A stretch of 64,000 bases of DNA from Novosphingobium clariflavum (lineage in GTDB: Bacteria > Pseudomonadota > Alphaproteobacteria > Sphingomonadales > Sphingomonadaceae), in the NCBI RefSeq assembly GCF_026420865.1, contig NZ_JAPCWC010000003.1, positions 62,001-126,000 on the forward strand. Reading direction: 5' to 3'. Shown here in pieces: positions 9,206-18,369 of the stretch. Below the pieces are notes generated by a model, which did no database searches, was not told where the DNA came from, and worked only from the letters and a program-made list of their open reading frames with translations. The translations under genes and the position numbers were made by a program. The stretch's first letter is position 1, and each line of letters opens with the position of its first letter.

Positions 9206-9235
9206 GACGGGCCGCTGCAAGGCGGCCCGTCTTTC
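9206..9235 (+). terminator. Rho-independent terminator after the DUF3297 gene
   Basis: A hairpin with 9-bp arms (GACGGGCCG and CGGCCCGTC) is followed by a short T run (CTTTCC). It also lies just beyond the stop codon of the convergent CHAP gene. Confidence 0.7.
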
Positions 9236-9238
9236 CGA

Positions 9239-9916
9239 TCAATACGTACCGGCGATGATGGCGCCGATGGGGTCGCGATGGCGCCCCTTTTTCTTTGCGG
9301 GCAGGGGTAGGGTCTGCGATTCGGAGGAGGTCGAGGTCGCCGCGAGCCGGGCCGCGCCGAGATCCTTCACGGTGCCCGGCTTGGCATTGTAGATGAAGCC
9401 CGAAACCGGCCAGTGGGTCGTGCCGAGGTTGTGGATCGGCGCGTACCAGACGCGCACTTCGCTCCAGTCGTTTTCCGGCGAGACGTCGAGCACGGTGACG
9501 TTGCGTTCGACTTGTCCGCGCCGCCCGTTGATCGGGGACCAGTTGGCGTGGCTGACGAGGATGGTGCGGGCATCGACCACCTGGCTGACCGTCGCGACAT
9601 GACCGAGTTCGGAATTGGCGTAAGGCTGCATGGCCATGACCGCCCCGACGCGCGGCGTGTGGCCGGTTGCGTAGCGTCCGCGCGCCTGCTGCCACCAGGT
9701 ATGGGCATCGCCGAAGATGCGGATGCCCGAAGTCTGGCGCGCATAAGGCACGCATTCGAGATAGCCGGGGCCCTTGGCGGCATCGGTGCCGCTGTCGACG
9801 CCGGCCATGGAATCGTCGATGACGCCGCTCGCCGCGGCCGGATCGAGGGCTGGTGCGGCCGCTGCGAGAGCGAGGCCCAGCATGATGAATCTGCGGTAAC
9901 CCTTCATGTTTGCCAT
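9239..9916 (-). CDS. CHAP-domain peptidoglycan hydrolase, secreted
   Basis: A 225-residue protein with an N-terminal signal peptide (to about residue 30) and a CHAP domain. The family is an amidase/endopeptidase acting on cell-wall peptides through a Cys-His pair. The Cys is in LECVPYARQ, the His in LGHVATVSQV and a supporting polar residue in SHANWSP. The C-terminal 50 residues are basic and of unknown role. An internal Met at position 4 is an alternative start. A CtrA-like TTAA-N7-GTAA sequence lies 40 bp upstream. Confidence 0.85.
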   Translation of the reverse strand: MANMKGYRRFIMLGLALAAAAPALDPAAASGVIDDSMAGVDSGTDAAKGPGYLECVPYARQTSGIRIFGDAHTWWQQARGRYATGHTPRVGAVMAMQPYANSELGHVATVSQVVDARTILVSHANWSPINGRRGQVERNVTVLDVSPENDWSEVRVWYAPIHNLGTTHWPVSGFIYNAKPGTVKDLGAARLAATSTSSESQTLPLPAKKKGRHRDPIGAIIAGTY

Positions 9917-9955
9917 GTTCGGGGAGCAGGGTTAGGAGCTTCCTGAGTTATGTGG

Positions 9956-9970
9956 TTAACGGCGCGGTAA
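9956..9970. promoter_or_regulatory. CtrA-like half-site pair between the CHAP gene and der
   Basis: TTAA-N7-GTAA matches the CtrA consensus TTAA-N7-TTAA in seven of eight positions. It lies 40 bp from the CHAP start and about 100 bp from der. ChpT, the phosphotransferase that feeds CtrA, is encoded in this window. Chance matches of this length are possible. Confidence 0.4.
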
Positions 9971-10072
9971 CTATTTGCGGGCCGAAATCGCAGAAATCCG
10001 CGCTTTTTTGCAGGGTCATTTCCATTTGCGGCAAATTCCCCTATCGGCGCGAATCCTTTATCGAGTTCTATT

Positions 10073-11452
10073 ATGCTTCCCCAGGTGATCATCATCGGCC
10101 GACCCAACGTCGGCAAGTCCACGTTGTTCAACCGGCTCGTCGGCAAAAAGCTTGCGCTTGTCGACGATCAGCCGGGCGTCACGCGCGACCGTCGCTTCGG
10201 CGATGCCGAACTGCTGGGGCTCAAGTTCCAGATCGTCGACACTGCCGGCTGGGAGGATGACGAAGACGAAACGCTGCCCGGCCGCATGCGCAAGCAGACC
10301 GAAGCGGCGCTGGAAACAGCCGACGTCGCGCTCTTCGTGGTCGATGCGCGCGCGGGATTGACCCCGCTCGACGAAGAGATCGGCCAGTGGCTGCGCGCTT
10401 CGCAGGTTCCGGTCGTGGTGCTTGCCAACAAGGCCGAAGGCCGTGCGGGCGAAAGTGGCGTGCTGGAAGCCTACTCGCTGGGTCTTGGCGAGCCGATCAC
10501 CTTCTCGGCCGAACACGGCGTGGGCATTGCCGACCTGTTCGAATCGCTGCTGCCGCACCTCGAGCCCCTCCAGCCCGAAGAGCCGGAGTTCCCCGAGGAA
10601 GAGGACGACGAAGCGCTGCTGCGCCGTCCGCTCAAGCTGGCCATCGTCGGCCGTCCGAACGCGGGCAAGTCTACGCTCATCAACCGTATCCTGGGTGAAG
10701 ATCGCCTGCTGACGGGGCCGGAAGCGGGGATTACGCGCGATTCGATCACGGTCGACTGGGAATGGACCGATCCCAAGACGCAGGAAGTGCGGCAGGTCAG
10801 CCTGATCGACACCGCCGGCATGCGCAAGCGCGCCAACGTGACCGAGAAGCTGGAGCGCCTGGCCGTGGCCGACGCGCGCCATGCCATCGACTTTGCCGAA
10901 GTGGTCGTGCTGCTGCTCGACGCGACGCGCGGGCTGGAGCATCAGGATCTCACCATCGCCTCCAAGGTGCTGGAAGAAGGCCGTGCGCTGATCATCGCGA
11001 TCAACAAGTGGGATGTCGCCGAAGGGGCATCGGCCCTGTTCAACGGCATTCGCGCGGCGCTTGACGATGGTCTGGCGCAAGTGCGCGGGGTGCCGCTGCT
11101 CGCCGTCTCGGCCCGCACCGGCAAGGGCATCGACGAGTTGATCGCCACCGGCTTCGCGATCCGCGAAGCCTGGAGCAAGCGCGTGCCGACCGCCGCGCTC
11201 AACCGCTGGTTCGACGATGCGCTTTCGGCCAATCCGCCGCCGGCACCGGGCGGCAAGCGCATCAAGCTGCGCTACATCACCCAGGCCAAGACCCGCCCGC
11301 CTGGCTTCGTGCTGTTCGGCACCCGTCTCGACTTGCTGCCCGAGAGCTATCGCCGTTATCTGATCAACGGAATGCGCCGCGAACTCGGCTTCGAAGCCGT
11401 GCCGATCCGCCTCAACTTGCGCATGCCGAAGAACCCCTTCGACAAGAAGTAG
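10073..11452 (+). CDS. der: Ribosome biogenesis GTPase Der (EngA)
   Basis: A 459-residue protein with two GTPase domains in tandem, needed for 50S subunit assembly. First domain: G1 GRPNVGKS, G3 DTAGW, G4 NKAE. Second domain: G1 GRPNAGKS (about residue 193), G3 DTAGM, G4 NKWD. A C-terminal KH-like domain (about 350-450) follows. The linker between the GTPase domains is acidic (PEEPEFPEEEDDE). Length and domain order are those of the family. Confidence 0.97.
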   Translation: MLPQVIIIGRPNVGKSTLFNRLVGKKLALVDDQPGVTRDRRFGDAELLGLKFQIVDTAGWEDDEDETLPGRMRKQTEAALETADVALFVVDARAGLTPLDEEIGQWLRASQVPVVVLANKAEGRAGESGVLEAYSLGLGEPITFSAEHGVGIADLFESLLPHLEPLQPEEPEFPEEEDDEALLRRPLKLAIVGRPNAGKSTLINRILGEDRLLTGPEAGITRDSITVDWEWTDPKTQEVRQVSLIDTAGMRKRANVTEKLERLAVADARHAIDFAEVVVLLLDATRGLEHQDLTIASKVLEEGRALIIAINKWDVAEGASALFNGIRAALDDGLAQVRGVPLLAVSARTGKGIDELIATGFAIREAWSKRVPTAALNRWFDDALSANPPPAPGGKRIKLRYITQAKTRPPGFVLFGTRLDLLPESYRRYLINGMRRELGFEAVPIRLNLRMPKNPFDKK

Positions 11453-11492
11453 CGCGTCATGGCGCGAAAGTCCTGAGCGGACTTTCGGCATG

Positions 11493-11538
11493 AAAAAAGG
11501 CCCGCTTCCGCCATTTGCGCGGAAGCGGGCCTTTTTTT
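11493..11538. terminator. Bidirectional terminator between der and the AI-2E transporter gene
   Basis: Perfect 13-bp arms (GGCCCGCTTCCGC and its complement) around a short loop, with six A before and seven T after, so it can stop both convergent genes. A second hairpin (CGAAAGTCC/GGACTTTCG, 11465-11488) precedes it. Confidence 0.92.
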
Positions 11539-11552
11539 GTCGTGGCTTGCGA

Positions 11553-12710
11553 TCAGGAGGGGTGGGCGACCGCTTCCGTGCCGGCGTCGTCCTGCTCGCT
11601 CGCCTCGTCGGCCAGGTCGATGGCGTCGGGTTCGATCAGGCCGTCGCTGCTGCGCATCTCGCGCATCAGGTTCCACACCGAGATGAACAGCGCCGCGATG
11701 ACCGGGCCGATGATGAAGCCGTTGAGGCCAAACAGTTGCAGGCCGGCAAGGGTGGCGATCAGGACCACGAAGTCGGGCAGGCGGGTATCACGGCCGACCA
11801 GTACCGGGCGCAGCAGGTTGTCGATCATGCCGATCACGAACATGCCGCAGAAGGCGAGGACCGAACCCTGCCAGATCTGCCCGGTCGCCAGCAGATAGAT
11901 CGACATCGGCACCCAGACGAGCCCGGTCCCCACCGCCGGCAGCAGCGAGAAGAAGCCCATCAGCACGCCCCAGAGCAGCGAGCCGGGGATGCCGAGCAGC
12001 GAGAAGATGATCCCGCCGACCAGTCCCTGCAGCACGGCGACCACCACCGTGCCCTTCATCGTTGCGCGCACGACCACGAGGAAGTTCAGGATCAGCCGGT
12101 CGCGCAAGTGCGGACGCAGCGGCAGGGCCTCGCGGATCATCTCGCCATAATGGCGCCCGTCGCGCAGCAGGAAGAAGGTGAGGTACAGCATCACGCCCAG
12201 CGCCGCGAGGAAACTCAGCGCACCCTGTCCGGCAGAGACGAGGCGGGTGGCGAGGCCTTGCAGGCCGCTGGCGATGCCCGAGCCGAACTGGCGGCGCAGC
12301 GATTCGAAATCGGCTAGGCCGTAGCGTTCGACCAGGCCCTCGACCGAATCGGGGATCGAGCCGCGCAGCTTGGCGACCATGTGGCCGATGTCGAGCTGAC
12401 CGGTCGACACCTTGTCGTAGATCATCGACACTTCCTGGACGAGACTGATGCCGAGCAGGATGGCCGGGATGATGAACACCGCCAGCAGTCCCAGCAGTAC
12501 CAGTCCGGCGGCGGTATTGGGCTTGCCGCCCATCTTGCGGGAGAGCCTGAAGGTCAGCGGCTCGAACAGGATCGCGGCGACGACTCCCCAGAGCACGGCG
12601 CCGAAATAAGGCGTCAATAACCAGGCGAAGGCGGCCGAGATGATGACGACGAGAAAAGCGAAGCCGTAGTCTTCGAGGCGATAGGGGGGCTGCGGGCGAG
12701 GACTTTCCAT
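11553..12710 (-). CDS. AI-2E family transporter (PerM/YdiK type)
   Basis: A 385-residue integral membrane protein with about eight transmembrane segments in the pattern of this family: paired helices at the N-terminus, a roughly 100-residue polar loop (about 85-150), then helices with the LLPAVGTGLVWVP and GLNGFIIGPVIAALF motifs. Members export autoinducer-2 or act as Na+/H+ exchangers; which applies cannot be read from sequence. The C-terminus is acidic and variable. It stands alone and converges on der. Confidence 0.88.
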   Translation of the reverse strand: MESPRPQPPYRLEDYGFAFLVVIISAAFAWLLTPYFGAVLWGVVAAILFEPLTFRLSRKMGGKPNTAAGLVLLGLLAVFIIPAILLGISLVQEVSMIYDKVSTGQLDIGHMVAKLRGSIPDSVEGLVERYGLADFESLRRQFGSGIASGLQGLATRLVSAGQGALSFLAALGVMLYLTFFLLRDGRHYGEMIREALPLRPHLRDRLILNFLVVVRATMKGTVVVAVLQGLVGGIIFSLLGIPGSLLWGVLMGFFSLLPAVGTGLVWVPMSIYLLATGQIWQGSVLAFCGMFVIGMIDNLLRPVLVGRDTRLPDFVVLIATLAGLQLFGLNGFIIGPVIAALFISVWNLMREMRSSDGLIEPDAIDLADEASEQDDAGTEAVAHPS

Positions 12711-12858
12711 GCTGCTGTCTTAGCACGATTTCAGATTGCGCCAGTGGTCATCGGATGCAGGGTGGATTTTTTCGGATTGCTGGGCGACACAGGTCGTCAG
12801 CGGGCGGGGCAAACGGGCTTTCGCCTGTTCCCAAAAGATAATCCGGAGTCTGTCCGCC

Positions 12859-14961
12859 GTGCGCATCCCATTTGCCCGCATCCCTCTTGCTCTTCGCCTG
12901 GCAACGCTGGCCCTTGGCTGCAGCGTCATTCCGCTTGCATCCGCCGAGGCCGAGACGCCGGGGCCCGAGCGGGCCTTCACGCCTGACGACCTGTTCAACC
13001 TTTCCGGCGTCACCGACCCGCAGATCTCGCCCGATGGCAGCCGCATCGCCTATGTGCGCTCCAGCGCCGACGTGATGGTCGACAAGGCGGTTCCCTCGAT
13101 CTGGCTGGTCGAAGTGGCGAGCGGTGCCCAGCGCCCATTGGTGACGGGGGTGGGCGCGCATTTCTCGCCGGTCTGGTCTCCCGATGGCAAGCGGCTGGCC
13201 TATGTGTCGAGCGACGGCACCGGGGCGCCGCAACTCTACGTGCTGTGGCTGGATAGCGGCGCCAAAGTGCGCGTGACTGACCTGCCGGACAGCCCAGGCA
13301 GTGTCTCGTGGTCGCCCGATGGGCGCCAGATCGCCTATACCATGCGGGTGCCGGGTGAGGGGCTGAAGCTGGGTTCGCCGCCCGCCAACCGCCCTGAAGG
13401 CGCCAAATGGGCCGAGCCGCTCGAAGTGATCGACCGGGTGACCTACCGCGCCGATGGCGGCGGCTACGCGCAGCCCGGCTACGACCACATTTTCCTCGTC
13501 TCCGCCGATGGCGGCGCCCCGCGCCAGCTGACGTTCGGCAGTTTCGACGATCAGGGCCCGCTCTCGTGGACGCCGGACGGCAAGCGCATCCTGTTCTCGG
13601 GCAACCGCCATGACGACTGGCAGCGCGACATCAACAATTCCGAGGTCTATGCGCTCGATCTCGCGAGTGGTTCGGTCAAGGCGCTCACCACGCGCAAGGG
13701 GCCGGACAGTGCGCCGCAAGTCTCGCCCGATGGCAAGCACGTGGCCTATCTCGGCTTCGACGACGTGAACCGTTCCTACGAGAACACCGAGCTTTACGTG
13801 ATGAACATCGACGGTTCGGGCGTGAAGGCGCTGACCGGCAGCTTCGACCATTCGATCGATTCGATCGCCTGGTCGGGCAACGCGACCATTCTCGCCCAGT
13901 ATGACGACCACGCGAAGACCTACGTCGCGCGCATCGGCCTCGACGGTGCGATCCGCAACGCGGTGGAGGGCCTGAGCCCGGGCAAGGGGTATGACCGTCC
14001 CTACACCGGCGGCGAGTTCTCGGTCTCCGCCAACGGGCGGATCGCCTATACTTCGGGCACCACCAGCCGTCCTGCGGACCTCTGGGTCAATACCGGCGGC
14101 GCGGGCCGCAAGCTGACCGACCTCAATGGCACCTGGATGCAGGCCAAGGCGATGGCGCCGGTGCGCAAGCTGGCCGTTACCGCGCCCGATGGCCGCGCGA
14201 TCGATGCATGGCTGGTGACGCCGCCGGGCCTCGCGCCGGGGCAGCGGGCGCCGCTGATTCTCGAGATCCACGGCGGGCCCAACACCGCCTATGCGCCGGG
14301 CTTCGCCACCGATTACCAGCTCTACGCGGCGCACGGCTATGCGGTGCTCTATACCAACCCGCGCGGCAGCACCTCCTATGGCGAGGAATTCGCCAATCTG
14401 ATCGACCGCGCCTATCCCGGCACGGACTATGACGACCTCATGGCCGCCGTCGACGCGGCGATTGCCGATGGCGTCGCCGATCCCAACAACCTCTTCGTCA
14501 CCGGCGGATCGGGCGGCGGGGTGCTGACCGCGTGGATCGTCGGCAAGACCGATCGCTTCAAGGCGGCCGTCACCCAGAAGCCGGTGATCAACTGGATCAG
14601 CGAGGCGCTGACGATGGACGCCACCGTGTTCACCTCGCGCTACTGGTTCGACAAGAAGCCCTGGGAAGATCCGATGGAATACTGGCGCCGCTCGCCGCTG
14701 AGCCTGGTCGGCAACGTCAAGACGCCGACCATGGTGGTGGTGGGATCGGAAGACTACCGCACCCCGGTCAGCGAGGCGGAGCAGTACTACGCCGCGTTGC
14801 AGATCCGGGGCGTGCCGACGGCGCTGGTGAAGGTGCCGGGTGCGAGCCATGGCGGCATTGCCGCACGGCCCTCGCAGTCCGCCGCCAAGGCTTCGGCGAT
14901 CCTAGCGTGGTTCGACAAGTACCGGACCGACAAGACCGCTCCGGCTGCGGAAACTAAGTAA
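12859..14961 (+). CDS. Secreted S9 family (prolyl oligopeptidase-type) peptidase
   Basis: About 700 residues with a GTG start chosen because it places a signal peptide (residues 1-30, ending ASAEA) at the N-terminus; an upstream in-frame ATG would add 41 atypical residues. A beta-propeller of PD40/WD40-like repeats (SPDGSRIAY, SPDGKRLAY, SPDGRQIAY and others) occupies about residues 45-420. The alpha/beta-hydrolase domain has the nucleophile in GGSGGG, the Asp in GSEDYR and the His in GASHGG. Such enzymes cut short peptides, as dipeptidyl or acylaminoacyl peptidases. The last 8 bp overlap the convergent neighbour. Confidence 0.9.
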   Translation: MRIPFARIPLALRLATLALGCSVIPLASAEAETPGPERAFTPDDLFNLSGVTDPQISPDGSRIAYVRSSADVMVDKAVPSIWLVEVASGAQRPLVTGVGAHFSPVWSPDGKRLAYVSSDGTGAPQLYVLWLDSGAKVRVTDLPDSPGSVSWSPDGRQIAYTMRVPGEGLKLGSPPANRPEGAKWAEPLEVIDRVTYRADGGGYAQPGYDHIFLVSADGGAPRQLTFGSFDDQGPLSWTPDGKRILFSGNRHDDWQRDINNSEVYALDLASGSVKALTTRKGPDSAPQVSPDGKHVAYLGFDDVNRSYENTELYVMNIDGSGVKALTGSFDHSIDSIAWSGNATILAQYDDHAKTYVARIGLDGAIRNAVEGLSPGKGYDRPYTGGEFSVSANGRIAYTSGTTSRPADLWVNTGGAGRKLTDLNGTWMQAKAMAPVRKLAVTAPDGRAIDAWLVTPPGLAPGQRAPLILEIHGGPNTAYAPGFATDYQLYAAHGYAVLYTNPRGSTSYGEEFANLIDRAYPGTDYDDLMAAVDAAIADGVADPNNLFVTGGSGGGVLTAWIVGKTDRFKAAVTQKPVINWISEALTMDATVFTSRYWFDKKPWEDPMEYWRRSPLSLVGNVKTPTMVVVGSEDYRTPVSEAEQYYAALQIRGVPTALVKVPGASHGGIAARPSQSAAKASAILAWFDKYRTDKTAPAAETK

Positions 14962-16006
14962 GCGAAAGTTCGGCGGCGAGCTGGGCGACCAGTTCCGCCG
15001 CCGGCATCGGCCGGGACAGCGGCGCACCCTGTCCCGCCCATTGCGCGCCGTAGAGCGGCTCGCCCCTCGCCTTGGCGGCGGCGTTGAGGGCCTTTCCGGC
15101 CAGATAGGTGCGCGGATAGGCGGGGACCGGCGGGATGCCGGGGCGTTCGCCGAATTCGGTAAAGCGATTGGCGAGGCAGCGCGCAGGGCGGCCGGAGATG
15201 GCGCGTGTCATCACGGTACGGCGCGCCGCGTCGCTCGCGAGCAGGGCGCGGTAGGCCGCGTCGGCGTTGGATTCAGGGCAGGCGATGAAGGCCGTGCCAA
15301 GCTGCGCCGCCACCGCGCCAAGGTCCAGCGCGGCGCGGATGCCGGCGCCGTCCATGATCCCGCCTGCCGCGATCACCGGCAATTTGCCCCAATCGGCCAG
15401 CAGCCGGGTCAGCGCGAGGGTGCCGAGCCGGTCGTCCCGCGCGTCCGGATCGAACACGCCGCGATGGCCGCCTGCTTCCCATCCTTGCGCGACAAGCACG
15501 TCGATCCCTGCCGCCAGCGACATTTCCGCCTCGGCCAGACTGGTGACGCTGCCCAGCAGCAGGCAGTCCGCCGCCTTGAGCGCGGCGATGGCCTCGGGTC
15601 CGGGCAGGCCGAAGTGGAAGCTGACAACGGCGGGTTTCGCCTCCAGCACGACCTCCAGCATGGCGGCATTGCCCGCAAAGCTGTCGTAGATCGTTTCGAG
15701 CGCGGCGGGCGGCTCGGCGCCGTGTTCGCGGAACAGCGGGGCGAGGGCATCGAGCCAGGCCCGTTCGCCCGCAGGATCGGCCTGCGGCGTCGCGTGCACG
15801 AAAAGGTTGAGGTTGAAGGGCCGGTCGGTGCGGCTTTTTAGGTCCGCGATCTGGCGGCGGGCCTCATCCGGGCCGATGGCGCCAAGCGCGAGCGAACCGA
15901 GCGCCCCGGCATTGCAGACTTGCGCGGCAAGGGCCGGCGTCGAAGTGCCTGCCATCGGAGCCTGTATCAACGGAACGGCAAGGCCAAGGCGCACGAGAAA
16001 GTCCAT
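14954..16006 (-). CDS. Nitronate monooxygenase-like FMN enzyme
   Basis: A 350-residue TIM-barrel flavoprotein of the NMO/2-nitropropane dioxygenase family. Features are IQAPMAGTSTP near the N-terminus, SFHFGLP, the AQGWEAGGHRG loop holding the likely catalytic His, and the FMN phosphate site around AAGGIMDG and LGAVAAQLGTAFIACPES. Members oxidise nitronates or reduce quinones or enoyl groups using FMN. It starts 22 bp after bfr on the same strand, so it may be transcribed with the iron-storage genes. Confidence 0.88.
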   Translation of the reverse strand: MDFLVRLGLAVPLIQAPMAGTSTPALAAQVCNAGALGSLALGAIGPDEARRQIADLKSRTDRPFNLNLFVHATPQADPAGERAWLDALAPLFREHGAEPPAALETIYDSFAGNAAMLEVVLEAKPAVVSFHFGLPGPEAIAALKAADCLLLGSVTSLAEAEMSLAAGIDVLVAQGWEAGGHRGVFDPDARDDRLGTLALTRLLADWGKLPVIAAGGIMDGAGIRAALDLGAVAAQLGTAFIACPESNADAAYRALLASDAARRTVMTRAISGRPARCLANRFTEFGERPGIPPVPAYPRTYLAGKALNAAAKARGEPLYGAQWAGQGAPLSRPMPAAELVAQLAAELSLT

Positions 16007-16028
16007 ACCTGCCCGCGCGCCTTCCGGC

Positions 16029-16514
16029 TTATTCGCCCTCGCCAGCAGGCTTGCTCTGGAGCTGGCAGTAGTTCTGGATGCCCATGCGTTCGATCATGTC
16101 GAACTGCTTTTCGAGGAAGTCCACGTGCTCTTCCTCGCTTTCGAGGATGCGGGCGAAAATCTCGCGGCTGACGTAGTCGCGCACGGCTTCGCAGTGGGCG
16201 ATGGCTTCGCGCAGCAGCGGGATCGCGTCATGTTCGAGCGCGAGATCGGCCTTCAGGATTTCCTCGACGCTTTCGCCGATGCGCAGCTTGCCCAGCGCCT
16301 GGAAGTTGGGAAGACCGTTGAGATAGAGGATACGGTCGGCCAGCACGTCGGCGTGCTTCATCTCGTCGATCGATTCGTGCCGCTCGTATTCGGCGAGCTT
16401 CTTGATGCCCCAGTTGTCGAGCATGCGGTAATGCAGCCAATACTGGTTGATGGCGGTCAGCTCATTGAAAAGAGCCTTGTTGAGGAAGTCGATGACCTGC
16501 GGGTCGCCCTTCAT
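16029..16514 (-). CDS. bfr: Bacterioferritin
   Basis: A 161-residue four-helix subunit of the 24-mer iron-storage cage. All ferroxidase ligands sit at the same positions as in the Escherichia coli protein: Glu18, Glu51, His54, Glu94, Glu127 and His130; the haem ligand Met52 is also present. It should therefore oxidise Fe(II) and bind haem between subunit pairs. The bfd gene lies 103 bp upstream on the same strand, and the flavin enzyme follows 22 bp downstream. Confidence 0.97.
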   Translation of the reverse strand: MKGDPQVIDFLNKALFNELTAINQYWLHYRMLDNWGIKKLAEYERHESIDEMKHADVLADRILYLNGLPNFQALGKLRIGESVEEILKADLALEHDAIPLLREAIAHCEAVRDYVSREIFARILESEEEHVDFLEKQFDMIERMGIQNYCQLQSKPAGEGE

Positions 16515-16617
16515 GGGGGATGCTCCTGAAAATTTCAGGCGGCATTATGGGCCCGCGCAAGTGCCGAGGCAACCCGCGGAAATCCCGCGAGTGGAACCAC
16601 TTGGTGCGCCGGTGCCG

Positions 16618-16812
16618 TCAGGCGGCGGCGCTGAGCGGCGCGTCGAGCGCGGAGACTTCGTCGGCGATGATGTCTTCCGCTTCCTCGATGCACTGCCCGC
16701 ACTGCGCCTTGCGACCGAGGGCGGCGTAGAGGGCATGCGCATCGCCGCGGCAGCAACGGGCGGCGGTGCGCAGGTCGGTTTCCTTGATGGCGTTACAAAT
16801 GCAAACGTACAT
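16618..16812 (-). CDS. bfd: Bacterioferritin-associated ferredoxin
   Basis: A 64-residue [2Fe-2S] protein that docks on bacterioferritin and passes electrons to release stored iron. The cluster cysteines are CIC near residue 4 and CGQC about 32 residues later, the Bfd spacing. The start MYVCICNAIKE is the usual N-terminus, so the longer in-frame opening upstream is not used. An iron-regulator-like sequence lies just upstream. Confidence 0.93.
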   Translation of the reverse strand: MYVCICNAIKETDLRTAARCCRGDAHALYAALGRKAQCGQCIEEAEDIIADEVSALDAPLSAAA

Positions 16813-16839
16813 GTGCGAATCCTCTTGGACCCTCATCAT

Positions 16840-16862
16840 ATGCAACTGCAAATGGATCGCAA
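16840..16862 (-). promoter_or_regulatory. Possible iron-regulator box before bfd
   Basis: On the minus strand TTGCGATCCATTTGCAG contains an imperfect TGC...GCA repeat like alphaproteobacterial Fur/Mur sites. It lies about 35 bp before the bfd start, a plausible operator position. The match is partial. Confidence 0.3.
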
Positions 16863-16897
16863 TAGCATTCTGAATCGCCGAAAATCCGCCAGAAATG

Positions 16898-18226
16898 TCA
16901 GGTAGATAGCAGGCGCCGATTGGGCAGGAGCCGCTTTTCGACCAGCGATCGCCATACGAGTTCCAGCGGTCCGCGGCGAAAATGGCGCAGGAACGGCAGG
17001 CTCCAGCCGAGCATCGCCGCCCAGCCGATTCCCACGAACAGCCACTGCTCCGCGGCGCCGACCTTGCCGTAGAGACCGCAGCCCCAGCCGAAGAACAGCG
17101 CGCCCATCAGCAGGCTGGTGGCAATGTAGTTGCTGAAGGCAACCCGGCCGCAGGCGACCAGTCGCTGCCCCGGGCCGGTCGGCAGCAGGGCCGGGGCGGC
17201 GGCGATGAGCAGCGCTCCGTAGCCGAGCGCGGTCAGCAGGTGCGGGATGAGCAGGCCCTTGCCGAGCAGCATGTACATGGCGACTGGCGGGTAGTGGCGC
17301 GGCCAGACCCAGCCGAGTGCAAGGGCGGTGAGAGCAAGGCCGAGGGCGGCGGCGAGCGCGCCGAAACGGGCGATCCGCCGTGGCGGCATGGTGCTGCCGG
17401 CCATGCCGCGGCGCAGGATCACCACGCCGACCAGCATCAGCGGCAGCACTTCGCTCCAGGCATGCAGGGTCATGGTGACGAGCCAGAACGGATCGTGTTG
17501 CAGCTTCGCAAGCGCGATGGCCCAGAAGCCCGATCCATAGAGCGCCCTCTGTGCCTGCGCGCCCTCGGCATAGAGCGCGTAATGGGCGGCGATCTCCTGG
17601 CGCTGCACCGCTGTCGCCATCCCGAGGCGCACCGCTTCCTCGGCGCGGGCGAGCGGCAGTGTCCAGGCGAGGTCGACAAGCAGGGCGGTGAGCGCGATGC
17701 CGGCGGCGAGGCCCAGCAGCAGCGGGCAGGGCAGGCGCCGCACGAACAGCACGGCGATCCCGCAGGCGGCGTAGACGAACAGGATGTCGCCCCACCACAG
17801 CAGCAGATAATGCAATTGCCCGAGCAGCATGAGCCAGCCCAGGCGGCGCAGTTGCAGGCTGTCGCCGTCCCGTCCGGCGGCATCCATGCGCTCGCAGTAA
17901 AGCGCGATCCCCGCACCGAACAGCATGGCGAACAGCGCGCGCATCTTGCCTTCGAAGAACAGGAACGAGACCGCGTAGGCGGCCTCGTCGGCAGGCGCCG
18001 CGAAGCCGGCGAACCGCGGGGAGGCGGCGCCGATGGCCGGTCCGACAAAACCGGAAATGTTGATGGCCAGGATGCCGAGCACTGCCAGCCCGCGAATGAG
18101 GTCGATCGTTACCAGCCGGTCTTCCGCGCCGGGCGGGGCGCCGCTGGTTCCGGTCGTGGCCGTCGGATCCCCCACGACGGCATGATGGACTGCGCGGGCG
18201 TGTTCGCCCGTCATCGCCTTCGGCAT
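16898..18226 (-). CDS. DUF418 family membrane protein (YeiB-like)
   Basis: A 442-residue inner-membrane protein with about ten transmembrane segments. The N-terminal RLVTIDLIRGLAVLGILAIN and the C-terminal GRVAFSNYIATSLL, FGWGCGLYGK and GPLELVWRSL are the signatures of DUF418/YeiB proteins, whose role is unknown. The first 40 residues are polar and probably cytoplasmic; a later start at a GTG or Met closer to RLVTID cannot be excluded. Confidence 0.85.
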   Translation of the reverse strand: MPKAMTGEHARAVHHAVVGDPTATTGTSGAPPGAEDRLVTIDLIRGLAVLGILAINISGFVGPAIGAASPRFAGFAAPADEAAYAVSFLFFEGKMRALFAMLFGAGIALYCERMDAAGRDGDSLQLRRLGWLMLLGQLHYLLLWWGDILFVYAACGIAVLFVRRLPCPLLLGLAAGIALTALLVDLAWTLPLARAEEAVRLGMATAVQRQEIAAHYALYAEGAQAQRALYGSGFWAIALAKLQHDPFWLVTMTLHAWSEVLPLMLVGVVILRRGMAGSTMPPRRIARFGALAAALGLALTALALGWVWPRHYPPVAMYMLLGKGLLIPHLLTALGYGALLIAAAPALLPTGPGQRLVACGRVAFSNYIATSLLMGALFFGWGCGLYGKVGAAEQWLFVGIGWAAMLGWSLPFLRHFRRGPLELVWRSLVEKRLLPNRRLLST

Positions 18227-18369
18227 GGCCCCTATCCCCTTCGGGGGCCTCGCTGCGGAAGCCTCCCGGGGATCGAAGGTATATTGCCGATTCGCGCTCG
18301 TCCACGGGAATTACGAAAGCGCCGGAACGCCCGGGCGCTAACGCTGCGTCAGTGGCCGGGGGCGCGGCG

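Noticed and set aside
12748..14850. 700-codon minus-strand frame opposite the S9 peptidase gene
   Set aside because: Shadow of a gene with clear propeller and catalytic motifs; Arg/Gly/His-rich translation without domains.
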